A DNA stretch of 64,000 nt, taken from positions 62,001 to 126,000 of the forward strand of contig NZ_SRXX01000011.1 in the NCBI RefSeq assembly GCF_004804315.1, given 5' to 3'. Below the pieces are notes generated by a model. That model was not told the DNA's origin, made no database searches, and saw nothing but the letters and a program-made list of their open reading frames with translations. Both the position numbers and the translations under genes were made by a program. Positions 53,639-62,194 of this stretch are shown here, in pieces. The stretch's first letter is position 1; each line of letters opens with the position of its first letter. The DNA is from Flagellimonas onchidii (GTDB lineage: Bacteria > Bacteroidota > Bacteroidia > Flavobacteriales > Flavobacteriaceae).

Positions 53639-55018
53639 TCAATTGGATAGTTTAGTCCTTATTTCCTTTACCAAATAGGCCCCTGTTACTAGAGTGGCCA
53701 ATACATCTGCGACAGGAAATGACAACCACACTCCCAACTCACCCATAAAATTTGGCAATACTAAAATCAGAGGGATAAAAAAGAATCCTTGCCTTGTCAA
53801 CGTCAAAAGCAAGGCAGGAATTGCTTTTCCAACGGCCTGAAAATAAGCGGCACCTATCAGTTGCAAGGCAATAATGGGTGTCGCTGCGAATACCAAGCGC
53901 ATGGCATTAGGTGCATGCTCCAAGACAAAGCTATTGGCGGCCAACTCCTCTGCTGGTAAGTTTGGTTTATCACTTAAAAACAAGGCGGTGAAGAAATCGG
54001 GAAAAACCATAAGCAAAACAAATACCAGGGTTGCTACAAATGCGGCATATTTTATTGCCGTGTAAATTGATTCCTTAACCCGACTGTATTTGGCCGCTCC
54101 GTAATTGAATCCGGCAATGGGCAAAAAACCTTGGGTGACCCCAAAAACTGGAAAAAAAGCGAACATCAACATTCTGCCAATAATCGCATAAACGGCTACC
54201 ATGGCCTCTCCACCCAGATTGAACAATATATTGTTCATCAACAAATAGGTGATACTGGTCACGGCCTGTCGCGCAAGCGTCACAAAACCAAGTGCACCGA
54301 TTTCCCTGAGAATAGGTGCGTTCAATCCAAAATGTGGAAGAGCAATTTTAAGTTCCGAGTTTTTGGACAAAAAGAAATAAAGAATATAACCGAAACATAA
54401 CAAGTAACTTGCTGTGGTCGCCCAAGCTGCCCCGTGCATTCCCCAATCAAAAACGTAGATAAACAAATAATCCAAAAACAGGTTCCCAACCGAAGGGATT
54501 ATCATGGCCACCATGGCAAATTTGGGTTTGCCCTCTGCACGAATCACTGTATTTCCCATCATACAAAGTGCCAGAAATGGCACTCCGTAAAGTATAATGG
54601 TGTAATAGATTTTAGCGGGATCAAAAATATTTCCTTTACCTCCAAAAGCAGGGATTAGGTTATCAACAAAGTAAAGCCCCAAGGCCACCATGGAAATGGT
54701 CACCAAAAGCGTCAAAGTTATTTGGTTTCCAAATGTTTTGAGTGCTTTTTCTTTATCTCCAGAACCTAATGCTCGCGAAATGATACTAGATCCACCGATG
54801 CCAATAGCCATCCCCAAAGCGGCTATAAAAAATGAAACGGGAAGTACGACATTGATAGCAGCAATGGCAATGGAACCTATCCAGTTTCCAACAAAAATGG
54901 AATCCACCAGTACGTTTAAGGACATCACTAGAATACCAATGGATGCTGGCACGGCTTGTTTGATCAGCAATTTGCCGATAGGTTCAATCCCTAATTGTTC
55001 TGAAGATACTTTTGCCAT
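53639..55018 (-). CDS. MATE family efflux transporter
   Basis: A 459-residue membrane protein with twelve helices. Two homologous halves are visible, each beginning with a similar run (PIGKLLIKQAVPASIGILV and ILREIGALGFVTLARQAVT) of the MATE type, and SSIISRALGSGDKEKA is the conserved cytosolic loop. MATE proteins export drugs or metabolites with Na+ or H+. The gene starts immediately after the ferrochelatase stop (no gap), so it is co-transcribed with hemH. Confidence 0.85.
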   Translation of the reverse strand: MAKVSSEQLGIEPIGKLLIKQAVPASIGILVMSLNVLVDSIFVGNWIGSIAIAAINVVLPVSFFIAALGMAIGIGGSSIISRALGSGDKEKALKTFGNQITLTLLVTISMVALGLYFVDNLIPAFGGKGNIFDPAKIYYTIILYGVPFLALCMMGNTVIRAEGKPKFAMVAMIIPSVGNLFLDYLFIYVFDWGMHGAAWATTASYLLCFGYILYFFLSKNSELKIALPHFGLNAPILREIGALGFVTLARQAVTSITYLLMNNILFNLGGEAMVAVYAIIGRMLMFAFFPVFGVTQGFLPIAGFNYGAAKYSRVKESIYTAIKYAAFVATLVFVLLMVFPDFFTALFLSDKPNLPAEELAANSFVLEHAPNAMRLVFAATPIIALQLIGAAYFQAVGKAIPALLLTLTRQGFFFIPLILVLPNFMGELGVWLSFPVADVLATLVTGAYLVKEIRTKLSN

Positions 55019-56050
55019 TTACACGGGCAAAATTTCCTTGGCTTGCCATTCATTTATCCATTTGGCCATCAAAGACACCCAAGCATCATTATCATTCAAA
55101 CACGGAATATGGATGTAGTCCCCTCCTCCGGCTTCTTGGAATTGTTCTTTCCCTTCCATCGCGATTTCTTCCAAGGTCTCCAAACAGTCACTGACGAAAG
55201 CAGGGGTTATCACCACAAGTTTTTTTATGCCTTCTTTGGCAAGGCGTTCAAATTCAAAATCTGTAAAAGGCTGAAGCCATGGGTCACTGCCCAATCTGGA
55301 TTGAAAAGACGAACTCACCTTGTCCTCAGAGAGATTCAAATACGCTTTCACCAATTCTGTGGTATCATAACATTGATGTCGATAGCAAGTGTGATGCGCG
55401 ACGGAATTTGTTTTGCAGCAGTTTCCATCTATTTTACAATGGAATTTTGTTGGGTCGGATTTTCGAATATGCCTTTCAGGAATCCCGTGATATGAAAATA
55501 GAATATGGTCATATTCAAAACCTTTTAATCCTTCCGCAATGCTCTCGGAAAGCACTTTTATGTAATCCGCATTGCTGTAAAAAGCAGGCAGCGTAGTGAG
55601 TTTCATTTCAGGAAAATGAGCTTGTTGCTCTTCCATAGCCTTTACCACTACAGTTTCGTAGGAGGACATCGCATAATGAGGGTACAGAGGCACCAACAAT
55701 ACCTCATCTACACCTTTATCATTTAGCTCCTGCAACGCATTTTTAATACTCATGGAACCGTAACGCATCCCTAAAGCAATAGGTATGTCCGTATGTTCTT
55801 CGACTTTCTTGGTAAACCTTTCGGAAATAACAATCAAAGGGGAACCTTCATCCCACCATATTTTGGAATATGCTTCTGCCGATTTTTTGGGTCGAGTTTG
55901 CAAGATGATTCCTCTTACGATGATGTTTCGAAGCCATTTTGGAGTGTCGATAACGCGTTCGTCCATCAGAAATTCATCCAAATAGGGCTTCACATCTTTA
56001 GCTGTTGGACTGTCGGGAGAACCTAAATTGACCAATAAAACTCCTTTCAT
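55019..56050 (-). CDS. hemH: Ferrochelatase
   Basis: A 343-residue ferrochelatase, inserting Fe2+ into protoporphyrin IX. The signature LFSYHGIPERHI contains the metal-binding His188; an acidic partner is in the GSDPWLQPFTD region. Four cysteines between about 200 and 230 (KIDGNCCKTN, CYRHQCYDT) are placed like the cluster-binding Cys of some bacterial ferrochelatases. It is about 3 kb from the hemACDE operon and on the opposite strand. Confidence 0.9.
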   Translation of the reverse strand: MKGVLLVNLGSPDSPTAKDVKPYLDEFLMDERVIDTPKWLRNIIVRGIILQTRPKKSAEAYSKIWWDEGSPLIVISERFTKKVEEHTDIPIALGMRYGSMSIKNALQELNDKGVDEVLLVPLYPHYAMSSYETVVVKAMEEQQAHFPEMKLTTLPAFYSNADYIKVLSESIAEGLKGFEYDHILFSYHGIPERHIRKSDPTKFHCKIDGNCCKTNSVAHHTCYRHQCYDTTELVKAYLNLSEDKVSSSFQSRLGSDPWLQPFTDFEFERLAKEGIKKLVVITPAFVSDCLETLEEIAMEGKEQFQEAGGGDYIHIPCLNDNDAWVSLMAKWINEWQAKEILPV

Positions 56051-56182
56051 AGCGCTGAGGATAGTTTGTTGTTAGCAGCGGTAAAAATACTACTTGAAGC
56101 TGATTTAATGTTTGATTCCCTCAATTTGTTTCTTTATAATTCCATAGATAATCCTAATTTCGAAATACAAACCGACAGTTCG

Positions 56183-57031
56183 ATGTTTTCAAGAATCCTA
56201 TTTTATTTTTTTCTCGCTTTTTGTGCGGTTGGCAATGCACAAATTACATGCACTCCTTCGGATTCCTCTCTTTTTGTTGTTAAAATTACAGAGCTAAGTG
56301 CCGTACACGGTAAAAATTTAGGTGATAGTCTTGTTGCGGTAGGCAAATCTTTTTTGGATACGCCTTATGTTGAAAAGACACTGGAAATAGGAGATACTGA
56401 AACTTTGGTCATCAACTTAAGAGGGCTTGATTGTACCACATTTGTAGAGAATGCTTTGGCTTTTACCTGGATGCTAAAAGAGGAAGAAGCAGATTTTAAA
56501 CACTTTACAAAAAAATTAAAAACCATTCGGTATAGGGATGGTTTGCTGAATGGGTATCCTTCTCGTTTACATTATTTTACAGAATGGATTCGAAACAATA
56601 AGAAGAAGGGTTTAGTAGAGGATGTTACAGCTAATATTGGAGGAATTGAGAACAAAAAGGCCATCAATTTCATGGGCACACATAGAGATTTGTATCCTTT
56701 TTTAAAACGGGATGAGAACTATAATGCCATTCTTGAAGCAGAGACTGAACTGGCCCAAGAAAGCCTTTGCATTTTGCCACAAAATCAAATAGAAGATAGC
56801 GAACATTTGATCCAATCCGGAGATATTATCGCATTGGCCACTTCCATAAAAGGGTTGGATGTAACGCATACAGGCATAGCCATTCGTCAGGAAGATGGAA
56901 GAATCCATTTACTTCATGCATCCAGTTTAGGTTCCGTTAGAATTACGCAAGAACCCCTCTTAGATTACCTTAAAAAAATAAAAAGCAATATTGGAATTAT
57001 CGTGGCACGACCAACTTTACTTTCTCCGTAG
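56183..57031 (+). CDS. DUF1460 protein (amidase-like, NlpC/P60 relative)
   Basis: A 282-residue secreted protein. After the signal peptide (ILFYFFLAFCAVGNAQ) the catalytic Cys84 is in LRGLDCTTFVENAL and the catalytic His in DVTHTGIAIRQ; these are the two landmarks of DUF1460 (PF07313), a family of N-acetylmuramoyl-L-alanine amidase-like enzymes in Bacteroidota. Probable role: processing of peptidoglycan fragments. The ATG at 56183 was chosen because it directly precedes the signal peptide. The last 15 bases overlap the convergent ThuA gene. Confidence 0.85.
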   Translation: MFSRILFYFFLAFCAVGNAQITCTPSDSSLFVVKITELSAVHGKNLGDSLVAVGKSFLDTPYVEKTLEIGDTETLVINLRGLDCTTFVENALAFTWMLKEEEADFKHFTKKLKTIRYRDGLLNGYPSRLHYFTEWIRNNKKKGLVEDVTANIGGIENKKAINFMGTHRDLYPFLKRDENYNAILEAETELAQESLCILPQNQIEDSEHLIQSGDIIALATSIKGLDVTHTGIAIRQEDGRIHLLHASSLGSVRITQEPLLDYLKKIKSNIGIIVARPTLLSP

Positions 57032-57763
57032 GCACCATTCAATGGCCCCAAGTAAATGTTGTTTAAAATCGTCGTCGTCATAAGACGCTTCGGTATGTCC
57101 CAGACCCGTATAAAACGCCCTACCGCCATCAAATTCATGATACCAAGCTATAGGGTGATTGTTTCCATTGGTCCCTCCTTTGTAACTGGTTTCATCCAAC
57201 CTCATCAGCACATGGGCATTCGGGTTTAGGTTTTTGAAGTTATACCACTCATCAAAATGCAACCATTCATTTTTTAAATGTGCAGTTGATGGATGAGATC
57301 CATCCACAACATCGATTTTAGCCTGTTGTTGTTCGGGATGACTTTCGAAATATGCTCCCACCAATTTTCCATACCAAGGCCATTCATACTCGGTATCAGC
57401 CGCCGCATGAATTCCCATAAAACTACCACCACGTTTAATGTAAAGTTCCATGACTCTTTGTTGTTGGGTGTTGAGAATATCCATAGTGGTGTTCAAAAAA
57501 ATCACCAATTTGAAATTCCTTAGATTCTGAATATTAAAATCCTCTGCTGTTTCACTTTGGAGTGCAATAAAATCATTGGTTCTTCCCAGTTGTCGTAAGG
57601 CACGGGCGCCTTTTTCAATGGCTTTGTGCCTATACCCTTCTGTTTTTGTAAAGACCAAAACTAAATCGGGCATTTTAGCATTTGGAGCCACTTTAATGGC
57701 CTCTTGGGCATTAGCAAAAAATGCGAAGCAAAAAAGAATCAAGGAGAATTTTATGGAGCGCAT
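57017..57763 (-). CDS. ThuA domain protein, exported
   Basis: A 248-residue protein with a signal peptide (FSLILFCFAFFANA). The whole mature protein is a ThuA-like domain: VLVFTKTEGYRHKAIEKG, GGSFMGIHAAADTEYEWPWYG in parts, HPIAWYHEFDGGRAFYTGLGHT and a closing HLLGAIEWCLR. ThuA-like proteins are found in sugar utilisation loci and have a glutamine-amidotransferase-like fold, usually without the catalytic Cys. An AraC-type regulator gene is upstream, 9 bases away. Confidence 0.85.
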   Translation of the reverse strand: MRSIKFSLILFCFAFFANAQEAIKVAPNAKMPDLVLVFTKTEGYRHKAIEKGARALRQLGRTNDFIALQSETAEDFNIQNLRNFKLVIFLNTTMDILNTQQQRVMELYIKRGGSFMGIHAAADTEYEWPWYGKLVGAYFESHPEQQQAKIDVVDGSHPSTAHLKNEWLHFDEWYNFKNLNPNAHVLMRLDETSYKGGTNGNNHPIAWYHEFDGGRAFYTGLGHTEASYDDDDFKQHLLGAIEWCLRRK

Positions 57764-57772
57764 GATGTGGTT

Positions 57773-58651
57773 TTAAGCGCTTGAAGTTAAATATTTTTTG
57801 GGTGTGGTTCCATATTTCTTTTTAAATGAGGCAATAAAATGGCTGGCCGTACTATACCCAACTTTTAAACCCACCTCATTTACATTGTGACTTCCAGTTT
57901 CCAACATTTTTCGTGCATATTCCATTTTATACTCGAATAGAAAGCCATAGACGGAGTCCCCATAAATCTGTTTAAATCCTTCCTTTAACTTCTTTAAACT
58001 CAGCCCAATTTCTTTGGAAAGTTCGGCAAGTGTGGGAGGTTCGGCCATTCGGGAAATCATAATTTCCTTGGCCATTCTTATACGTCTTACATTATCCTCA
58101 TCTGCCAAAAAGGGACATTGTTCCAAATCGGCATCCGGAGTTTTATTGAAGTACAAAGAAATCAACTCGTAAATCTTTCCTTTTATATATAGTTCTTTTA
58201 TGGAATGATGTAAGTTGTAGTTCATAATTTGACTCAACACTACGGCAATGGTGGGAGTCACTACTTCTTGGGAATAATACTTTTTTTCCTTGTTCTCATC
58301 ACTCAAAAACGGGATATAGCTAGCTTCGGACGAAAAAAGGGAGTGGAATTTTCGAATGGTCATGATTACCGATAACAACCATGTATTGGGTGCAACGCTC
58401 AAGTTCATCGGCAAATCTTTTTGCGTATTATAAAGCAACAGAGAGTTTTCTTCCGATACTTCAAGCTGATAGTTTCCTTGATTAAAATGAAATTTGGAAC
58501 CTCCTATTAAACAAAAGTGAAACTGGATAAAAGAGCTGTCTATTTCCCGTTCAACAACGGCAATTTCTTCACTATCATTCTGAATTTTAAGCACATAGAA
58601 CCCATCTTCAATCAAAATTTCTTCATAAGAACCTTTGGCGACATTTTTCAT
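57773..58651 (-). CDS. AraC-family transcriptional regulator
   Basis: A 292-residue regulator. The N-terminal part (1-185) is a cupin-like or unknown ligand domain; the C-terminal part has the two AraC helix-turn-helix units (PTLAELSKEIGLSLKKLKEG and HNVNEVGLKVGYSTASHFI) followed by FKKKYGTTPKKYL. It reads away from hemA. In many Bacteroidota an AraC gene stands next to hemA, so a role in heme or iron control is possible, but the co-directional ThuA gene 9 bases downstream is an equal candidate target. Confidence 0.85.
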   Translation of the reverse strand: MKNVAKGSYEEILIEDGFYVLKIQNDSEEIAVVEREIDSSFIQFHFCLIGGSKFHFNQGNYQLEVSEENSLLLYNTQKDLPMNLSVAPNTWLLSVIMTIRKFHSLFSSEASYIPFLSDENKEKKYYSQEVVTPTIAVVLSQIMNYNLHHSIKELYIKGKIYELISLYFNKTPDADLEQCPFLADEDNVRRIRMAKEIMISRMAEPPTLAELSKEIGLSLKKLKEGFKQIYGDSVYGFLFEYKMEYARKMLETGSHNVNEVGLKVGYSTASHFIASFKKKYGTTPKKYLTSSA

Positions 58652-58833
58652 ACGAACTTTAGATTAAAGAATCAATAATTCTCTATTTATATTAATTCTA
58701 AATTAACTCCTTTAATATCAAAAATATCAATAAATGCAATGTTTTTGAAATTTTTCACACAAAATCACATCTAAAAGTATAGGAACTGACATTTATAGTT
58801 CCTCTAGCGTTATTTTTTATGTAATAGTGCTGT

Positions 58834-58841
58834 TATTTTTG
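58834..58841 (+). promoter_or_regulatory. -7 box of the hem operon
   Basis: TATTTTTG is an exact TAnnTTTG match, ending 20 bases before the hemA ATG at 58862. It overlaps the possible GTG at 58841, which is therefore unlikely as start. Confidence 0.5.
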
Positions 58842-58861
58842 TGACCGATTTTAAATCCCCT

Positions 58862-60118
58862 ATGAGGAGTTATCATATTTCAAAACATAGTTCTTTTTAT
58901 GCCATTGGGCTCAGCTACAAGAAAGCTGATGCCGAAGTTCGCGGAAAGTTCAGCTTGGATGTTCCAGCTATAGATAGAATTATGACCCAAGCCAAAGAGC
59001 AGGGTATTGATGGTCTTCTTGCGATTTCTACTTGTAACCGAACCGAATTGTACGGTTTTGCGCAACATCCCTTCCAGTTGATAAAAATGCTTTGTGATCA
59101 AACCCAGGGAAGTGTTGAGGAATTTCAAGAAGTTGCGTATGTCTATAAAAACCATGACGCCATTTCCCATATGTTTAAAGTGGGGACTGGACTTGATAGC
59201 CAAATTTTAGGTGATTTTGAAATCATCAGTCAGATAAAACAAGGTTTTTATCGCGCCAAAAAACACGAAATGGCGAATCCGTTTCTAGAACGTTTGTGCA
59301 ATGCAGTAATTCAGGCAAGCAAGCGTATCAAAAATGAAACGGAACTGTCTTCAGGTGCAACTTCGGTTGCTTTTGCCTCAGTGAAATATATTTTGGACCA
59401 CGTTCAGAATATTTCTGAAAAGAACATTTTGCTTTTTGGTACAGGAAAAATTGGGCGCAACACTTGTGAAAACCTCGTCAAACATTCCAACAATTCCCAT
59501 ATTACCTTAATCAATAGGACTCGAGAAAAGGCCGAGGTCATAGCTGGAAAATTCCATCTCACGGTCAAAAATTATGGAGATCTTCAAACTGAAATTAGAA
59601 AGGCCGACATTCTTGTGGTAGCTACAGGGGCACAATTGCCCACAGTTTCCAAAGCTTTGATTTACCCTAAAAAACCATTGTTGATTTTAGACCTTTCAGT
59701 TCCCAAAAACGTATCGGACGATGTGATGGAATTGGATAATGTTTCACTGGTACATCTAGATCAACTTTCTAGAATTACGGACGATACTTTGGCAAAAAGA
59801 AAGGAATTTGTTCCGAAGGCTGAAGCTATCATCGAGCAGGTTAAAAAAGATTTTCTAAAATGGTTGGAGACACGAAAATTTGCTCCGGTAATCAATGCGC
59901 TCAAAGAAAAGTTGAAGACCATGAAAGCCGAGGAAATTGATTTCCACTCAAAAAAACTATCCGATTTCAATCCAGACCAGGCGGAGATAATCTCAGAACG
60001 CATCATTCAAAAAATCACCAAGCAATTCGCAAACCACTTAAAGAGCTCAGAAGTCGATACAGAGGATAGTTTGGCACTTATCCAAAAAGTATTTCAATTA
60101 GAAATCGATTCCCAATGA
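58862..60118 (+). CDS. hemA: Glutamyl-tRNA reductase
   Basis: A 418-residue enzyme that makes glutamate-1-semialdehyde, the first committed step of C5 heme synthesis. The catalytic Cys58 is in ISTCNRTELYG; the NADPH-binding domain has ILLFGTGKIGRNTCENL and the C-terminal dimerisation helix is recognisable. The ATG at 58862 was chosen since the promoter covers the earlier GTG. Stop and hemC start overlap by four bases (ATGA). Confidence 0.9.
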   Translation: MRSYHISKHSSFYAIGLSYKKADAEVRGKFSLDVPAIDRIMTQAKEQGIDGLLAISTCNRTELYGFAQHPFQLIKMLCDQTQGSVEEFQEVAYVYKNHDAISHMFKVGTGLDSQILGDFEIISQIKQGFYRAKKHEMANPFLERLCNAVIQASKRIKNETELSSGATSVAFASVKYILDHVQNISEKNILLFGTGKIGRNTCENLVKHSNNSHITLINRTREKAEVIAGKFHLTVKNYGDLQTEIRKADILVVATGAQLPTVSKALIYPKKPLLILDLSVPKNVSDDVMELDNVSLVHLDQLSRITDDTLAKRKEFVPKAEAIIEQVKKDFLKWLETRKFAPVINALKEKLKTMKAEEIDFHSKKLSDFNPDQAEIISERIIQKITKQFANHLKSSEVDTEDSLALIQKVFQLEIDSQ

Positions 60119-61041
60119 GCAAAATCATAAGAATCGGCACTCGCGATAGTGAACTTGCTTTGTGGCAAGCGCACACAGTTCAGGACAAATTAGAAAAACT
60201 GGGCTATGATACCACTTTAGTGCCCATAAAATCTACTGGAGACCAGGTCTTGGACAAACCACTTTATGAGCTTGGAATTACAGGAATCTTTACCAAAACC
60301 TTGGATATAGCTTTACTGAAGGGTCAAATTGATATTGCCGTGCATTCTATGAAAGATGTGCCCACCCAATTACCTAAAGGTATTGTTCAAGTGGCAGTTT
60401 TGGAGCGTGCCATAACCCATGATATTCTTGTGCACAAAGGATTGGATTTTTTAGAATCTGATGAACCTTCAACAATTGCTACAGGAAGCTTGCGGCGTAA
60501 GGCGCAGTGGTTGAACAAATTTCCTCACCATAATGTGGTAGATTTAAGGGGAAACGTGAATACTCGCCTTCTAAAACTTATAGAAAACGACTGGAGTGGT
60601 GCCATTTTTGCCCAAGCAGGATTACAGCGGATAAAATTACTTCCAAAGGATGCCATGGTGCTCGATTGGATGGTTCCGGCACCGGCTCAAGGAGCAATGG
60701 TCGTAGTCGCGCAAGAAAACGATGACTTTTCAAAGGATGCATTGAAAAAATTGAATCATTCTGATTCAGAAATTGCTACAGGCATTGAGCGTGAATTTTT
60801 AAGAACGCTTGAGGGAGGTTGTACCGCACCCATTGGAGCTTTAGCGGAAATAAAAGACCAAGTGGTTTATTTCAAAGGAGTATTGTTTTCGCTTGATGGA
60901 ACGGAAAAAATAGGTATTGAAAAGAACCTTCCACTTTCAAAAGCCAAAGACTTTGGACAAGCTTGTGCCAAAGAAGTTTTGGATAAAGGTGGAGATAAAT
61001 TGATGGAGGCCCTACGAAATGAAAACAGTGCTCTCCATTAA
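60115..61041 (+). CDS. hemC: Hydroxymethylbilane synthase (porphobilinogen deaminase)
   Basis: A 308-residue enzyme that joins four porphobilinogens. It has RIGTRDSELALWQA at the start, ATGSLRRKAQW and VDLRGNVNTRL in the middle, and the dipyrromethane cofactor-binding Cys236 in LEGGCTAPIG. The last 23 bases of the gene overlap the original hemD start codon (61019), showing that hemC and hemD were overlapping genes before the cassette inserted. The overlapping end was not damaged. Confidence 0.9.
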   Translation: MSKIIRIGTRDSELALWQAHTVQDKLEKLGYDTTLVPIKSTGDQVLDKPLYELGITGIFTKTLDIALLKGQIDIAVHSMKDVPTQLPKGIVQVAVLERAITHDILVHKGLDFLESDEPSTIATGSLRRKAQWLNKFPHHNVVDLRGNVNTRLLKLIENDWSGAIFAQAGLQRIKLLPKDAMVLDWMVPAPAQGAMVVVAQENDDFSKDALKKLNHSDSEIATGIEREFLRTLEGGCTAPIGALAEIKDQVVYFKGVLFSLDGTEKIGIEKNLPLSKAKDFGQACAKEVLDKGGDKLMEALRNENSALH

Positions 61042-61087
61042 CATAAAGATTGATAGTCCCCTCTCCCCGGGGAGAGGGCTAGGGTGA
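61019..61087 (+). pseudogene. Stranded original 5' end of hemD
   Basis: An ATG at 61019, inside the end of hemC, opens a 22-codon frame that reads MKTVLSINIK, then the translated left palindrome, and stops at TGA 61085-61087. TVLSINI is matched by TILSTKI at residues 148-154 of the fusion gene downstream, and both copies are in the same frame and the same codon phase. Other HemD proteins begin in this way (MKTVLSTK-like). So this is the original hemD start, cut off by the insertion. Confidence 0.7.
61025..61045 (+). repeat. Left copy of 21-bp direct repeat flanking the cassette
   Basis: The sequence begins ACAGTGCTCTCCATTAAC and matches 61535-61555 at 17 of 21 positions. It lies outside the palindromic repeats on the hemC side. 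It is either a target-site duplication or a duplicated hemD 5' segment, now diverged. Confidence 0.65.
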
Positions 61088-61091
61088 GGGG
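61058..61091 (+). repeat. Left terminal palindrome of the cassette
   Basis: CCCTCTCC-CCGG-GGAGAGGG hairpin followed by CTAGGGTGAGGGG. The + strand copy matches the reverse complement of the right element (61496-61528) in the stem and in the GGGTGAGG tail. The hairpin lies between the hemC stop and the ATG at 61094. Confidence 0.8.
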
Positions 61092-61093
61092 AA

Positions 61094-62194
61094 ATGAACA
61101 AGAAAATCCAAATAGCGAGGTTATTACGAAAAGAACAGACCAAAGCAGAAAAAAAGCTTTGGGGTTGTCTTCGAAACCGGAATTTTGAAAATCTGAAATT
61201 TAGGAGGCAACATCCTTTAAAGGAATATATCCTTGACTTTTTTTGTGAAGAATATGGAATTGTCATCGAATTGGATGGCGAATACCATAATCAACCAAAT
61301 CAAAAGGAAAAAGATGAATTAAGGGATACTCATCTTAAAAACTTAGGCTATTTGGTATTGCGTTTTGAAAACAAAGTGGTTTTTGAAGAAATTGACACCT
61401 TACTACAAACCATAAAAAATGCCAAAGAAAAGCAGTATGGATTTTCAATGGTTAGGAAAAAACAACTGGAAGAAAGAAACAGCATTCGCAAAAAACACCT
61501 CACCCCGACCCTCTCCTCAAGGAGAGGGAGCAGTACAATACTCTCCACTAAAATACTAACCCCATCCCAAAAAGAATTATTGCTGAACTCGGGCTTAGGC
61601 TTCGTGGAATACAATGCTCTGGAGATTGAATTTTTGGATATTGAAATTCCAACAAACTATTCCAACTATATTTTCACCAGTAAAAATGCGGTTAAAGCTT
61701 TTCTTAGCCACTTTGATGACACCAATTTTTTGGAATATCGTGCTTTCTGTGTTGGCGAAAAGACAAAATCTATTTTAGAGGAAAATGGCCTTAATGTGGT
61801 TAAAATGGCTCAAAATGCATCGGAATTGGCTGATTTTATCACAAAAAACCACAAAATTAAGGAGTTTCTGTTTTTTAGCGGAAATCGAAGGAGAGATGAA
61901 TTACCTGAAATTCTTTCAAAAAATAACGTTCAGTATAAAGAAATCCAAACCTATAAAACGCATTTAAAACCCAAAAAATTCAACCGGGCTTTTGACGGTG
62001 TTCTTTTCTTTAGCCCTAGTGGGATTCGAAGTTATTTAAAGGAAAACGCTGTTGGCCAAAGTTGGACTTTTTGTATTGGACCAACAACATCTGCTGAGGC
62101 TAAAAAACATACAGATCAAATTATAACCGCCAATAAACCCACCGTAGAAAACGTGTTGGTGCAAGCCATAAAATATTTTAAGCAACATGATTAA
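61094..62194 (+). CDS. hemD: Fusion of DUF559 endonuclease and uroporphyrinogen-III synthase (HemD)
   Basis: 366 residues. Residues 1-110 are a DUF559 domain (vsr/PD-(D/E)xK fold): [15 protein letters not shown] with Asp48, VIELDGEYH with Glu59, Asp61 and His65. Residues 111-135 are a basic linker; 136-145 ([10 protein letters not shown]) are the translation of the right palindrome. Residues 148-366 are a complete HemD ([13 protein letters not shown] start; [38 protein letters not shown]), which cyclises hydroxymethylbilane with D-ring inversion. No ATG exists near the HemD start, so HemD can be made only as a fusion, or from internal Met119, or after proteolysis. hemE overlaps by eight bases. 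Confidence 0.85.
   Translation: MNKKIQIARLLRKEQTKAEKKLWGCLRNRNFENLKFRRQHPLKEYILDFFCEEYGIVIELDGEYHNQPNQKEKDELRDTHLKNLGYLVLRFENKVVFEEIDTLLQTIKNAKEKQYGFSMVRKKQLEERNSIRKKHLTPTLSSRRGSSTILSTKILTPSQKELLLNSGLGFVEYNALEIEFLDIEIPTNYSNYIFTSKNAVKAFLSHFDDTNFLEYRAFCVGEKTKSILEENGLNVVKMAQNASELADFITKNHKIKEFLFFSGNRRRDELPEILSKNNVQYKEIQTYKTHLKPKKFNRAFDGVLFFSPSGIRSYLKENAVGQSWTFCIGPTTSAEAKKHTDQIITANKPTVENVLVQAIKYFKQHD
61496..61528 (+). repeat. Right terminal palindrome of the cassette, translated in the fusion
   Basis: CACCTCACCCCGA followed by the CCCTCTCC-TCAA-GGAGAGGG hairpin. It is an inverted copy of the left element and encodes His135 to Gly145 of the fusion protein. Confidence 0.8.
61535..61555 (+). repeat. 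Right copy of the 21-bp direct repeat
   Basis: The sequence begins ACAATACTCTCCACTAAA and encodes TILSTKI, the N-terminal strand of HemD. It is the copy in use, whereas the left one is stranded. Confidence 0.65.

Larger units (their letters stand above)
61046..61534 (+). mobile_element. DUF559 endonuclease cassette inserted in hemD
   Basis: About 490 bases between the two flanking direct repeats: left palindrome (61058-61091), an ORF for a DUF559 endonuclease (from 61094), right palindrome (61496-61528). The outer and inner parts of the two palindromes are inverted copies of each other, as in terminal inverted repeats. There is no transposase. One repeat unit plus insert is 510 bases, a multiple of three, which keeps hemD in frame. 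Mobility is inferred from the structure; the closest analogy is REP palindromes with their RAYT partner, with an endonuclease instead of a tyrosine transposase. Confidence 0.65.

Noticed and set aside
61012..61266. 84-codon leftward reading frame through the left palindrome
   Set aside because: It is the mirror of hemC, the palindrome and DUF559 and has no domain; the palindrome itself gives both strands a similar reading (PSPLPGERG).
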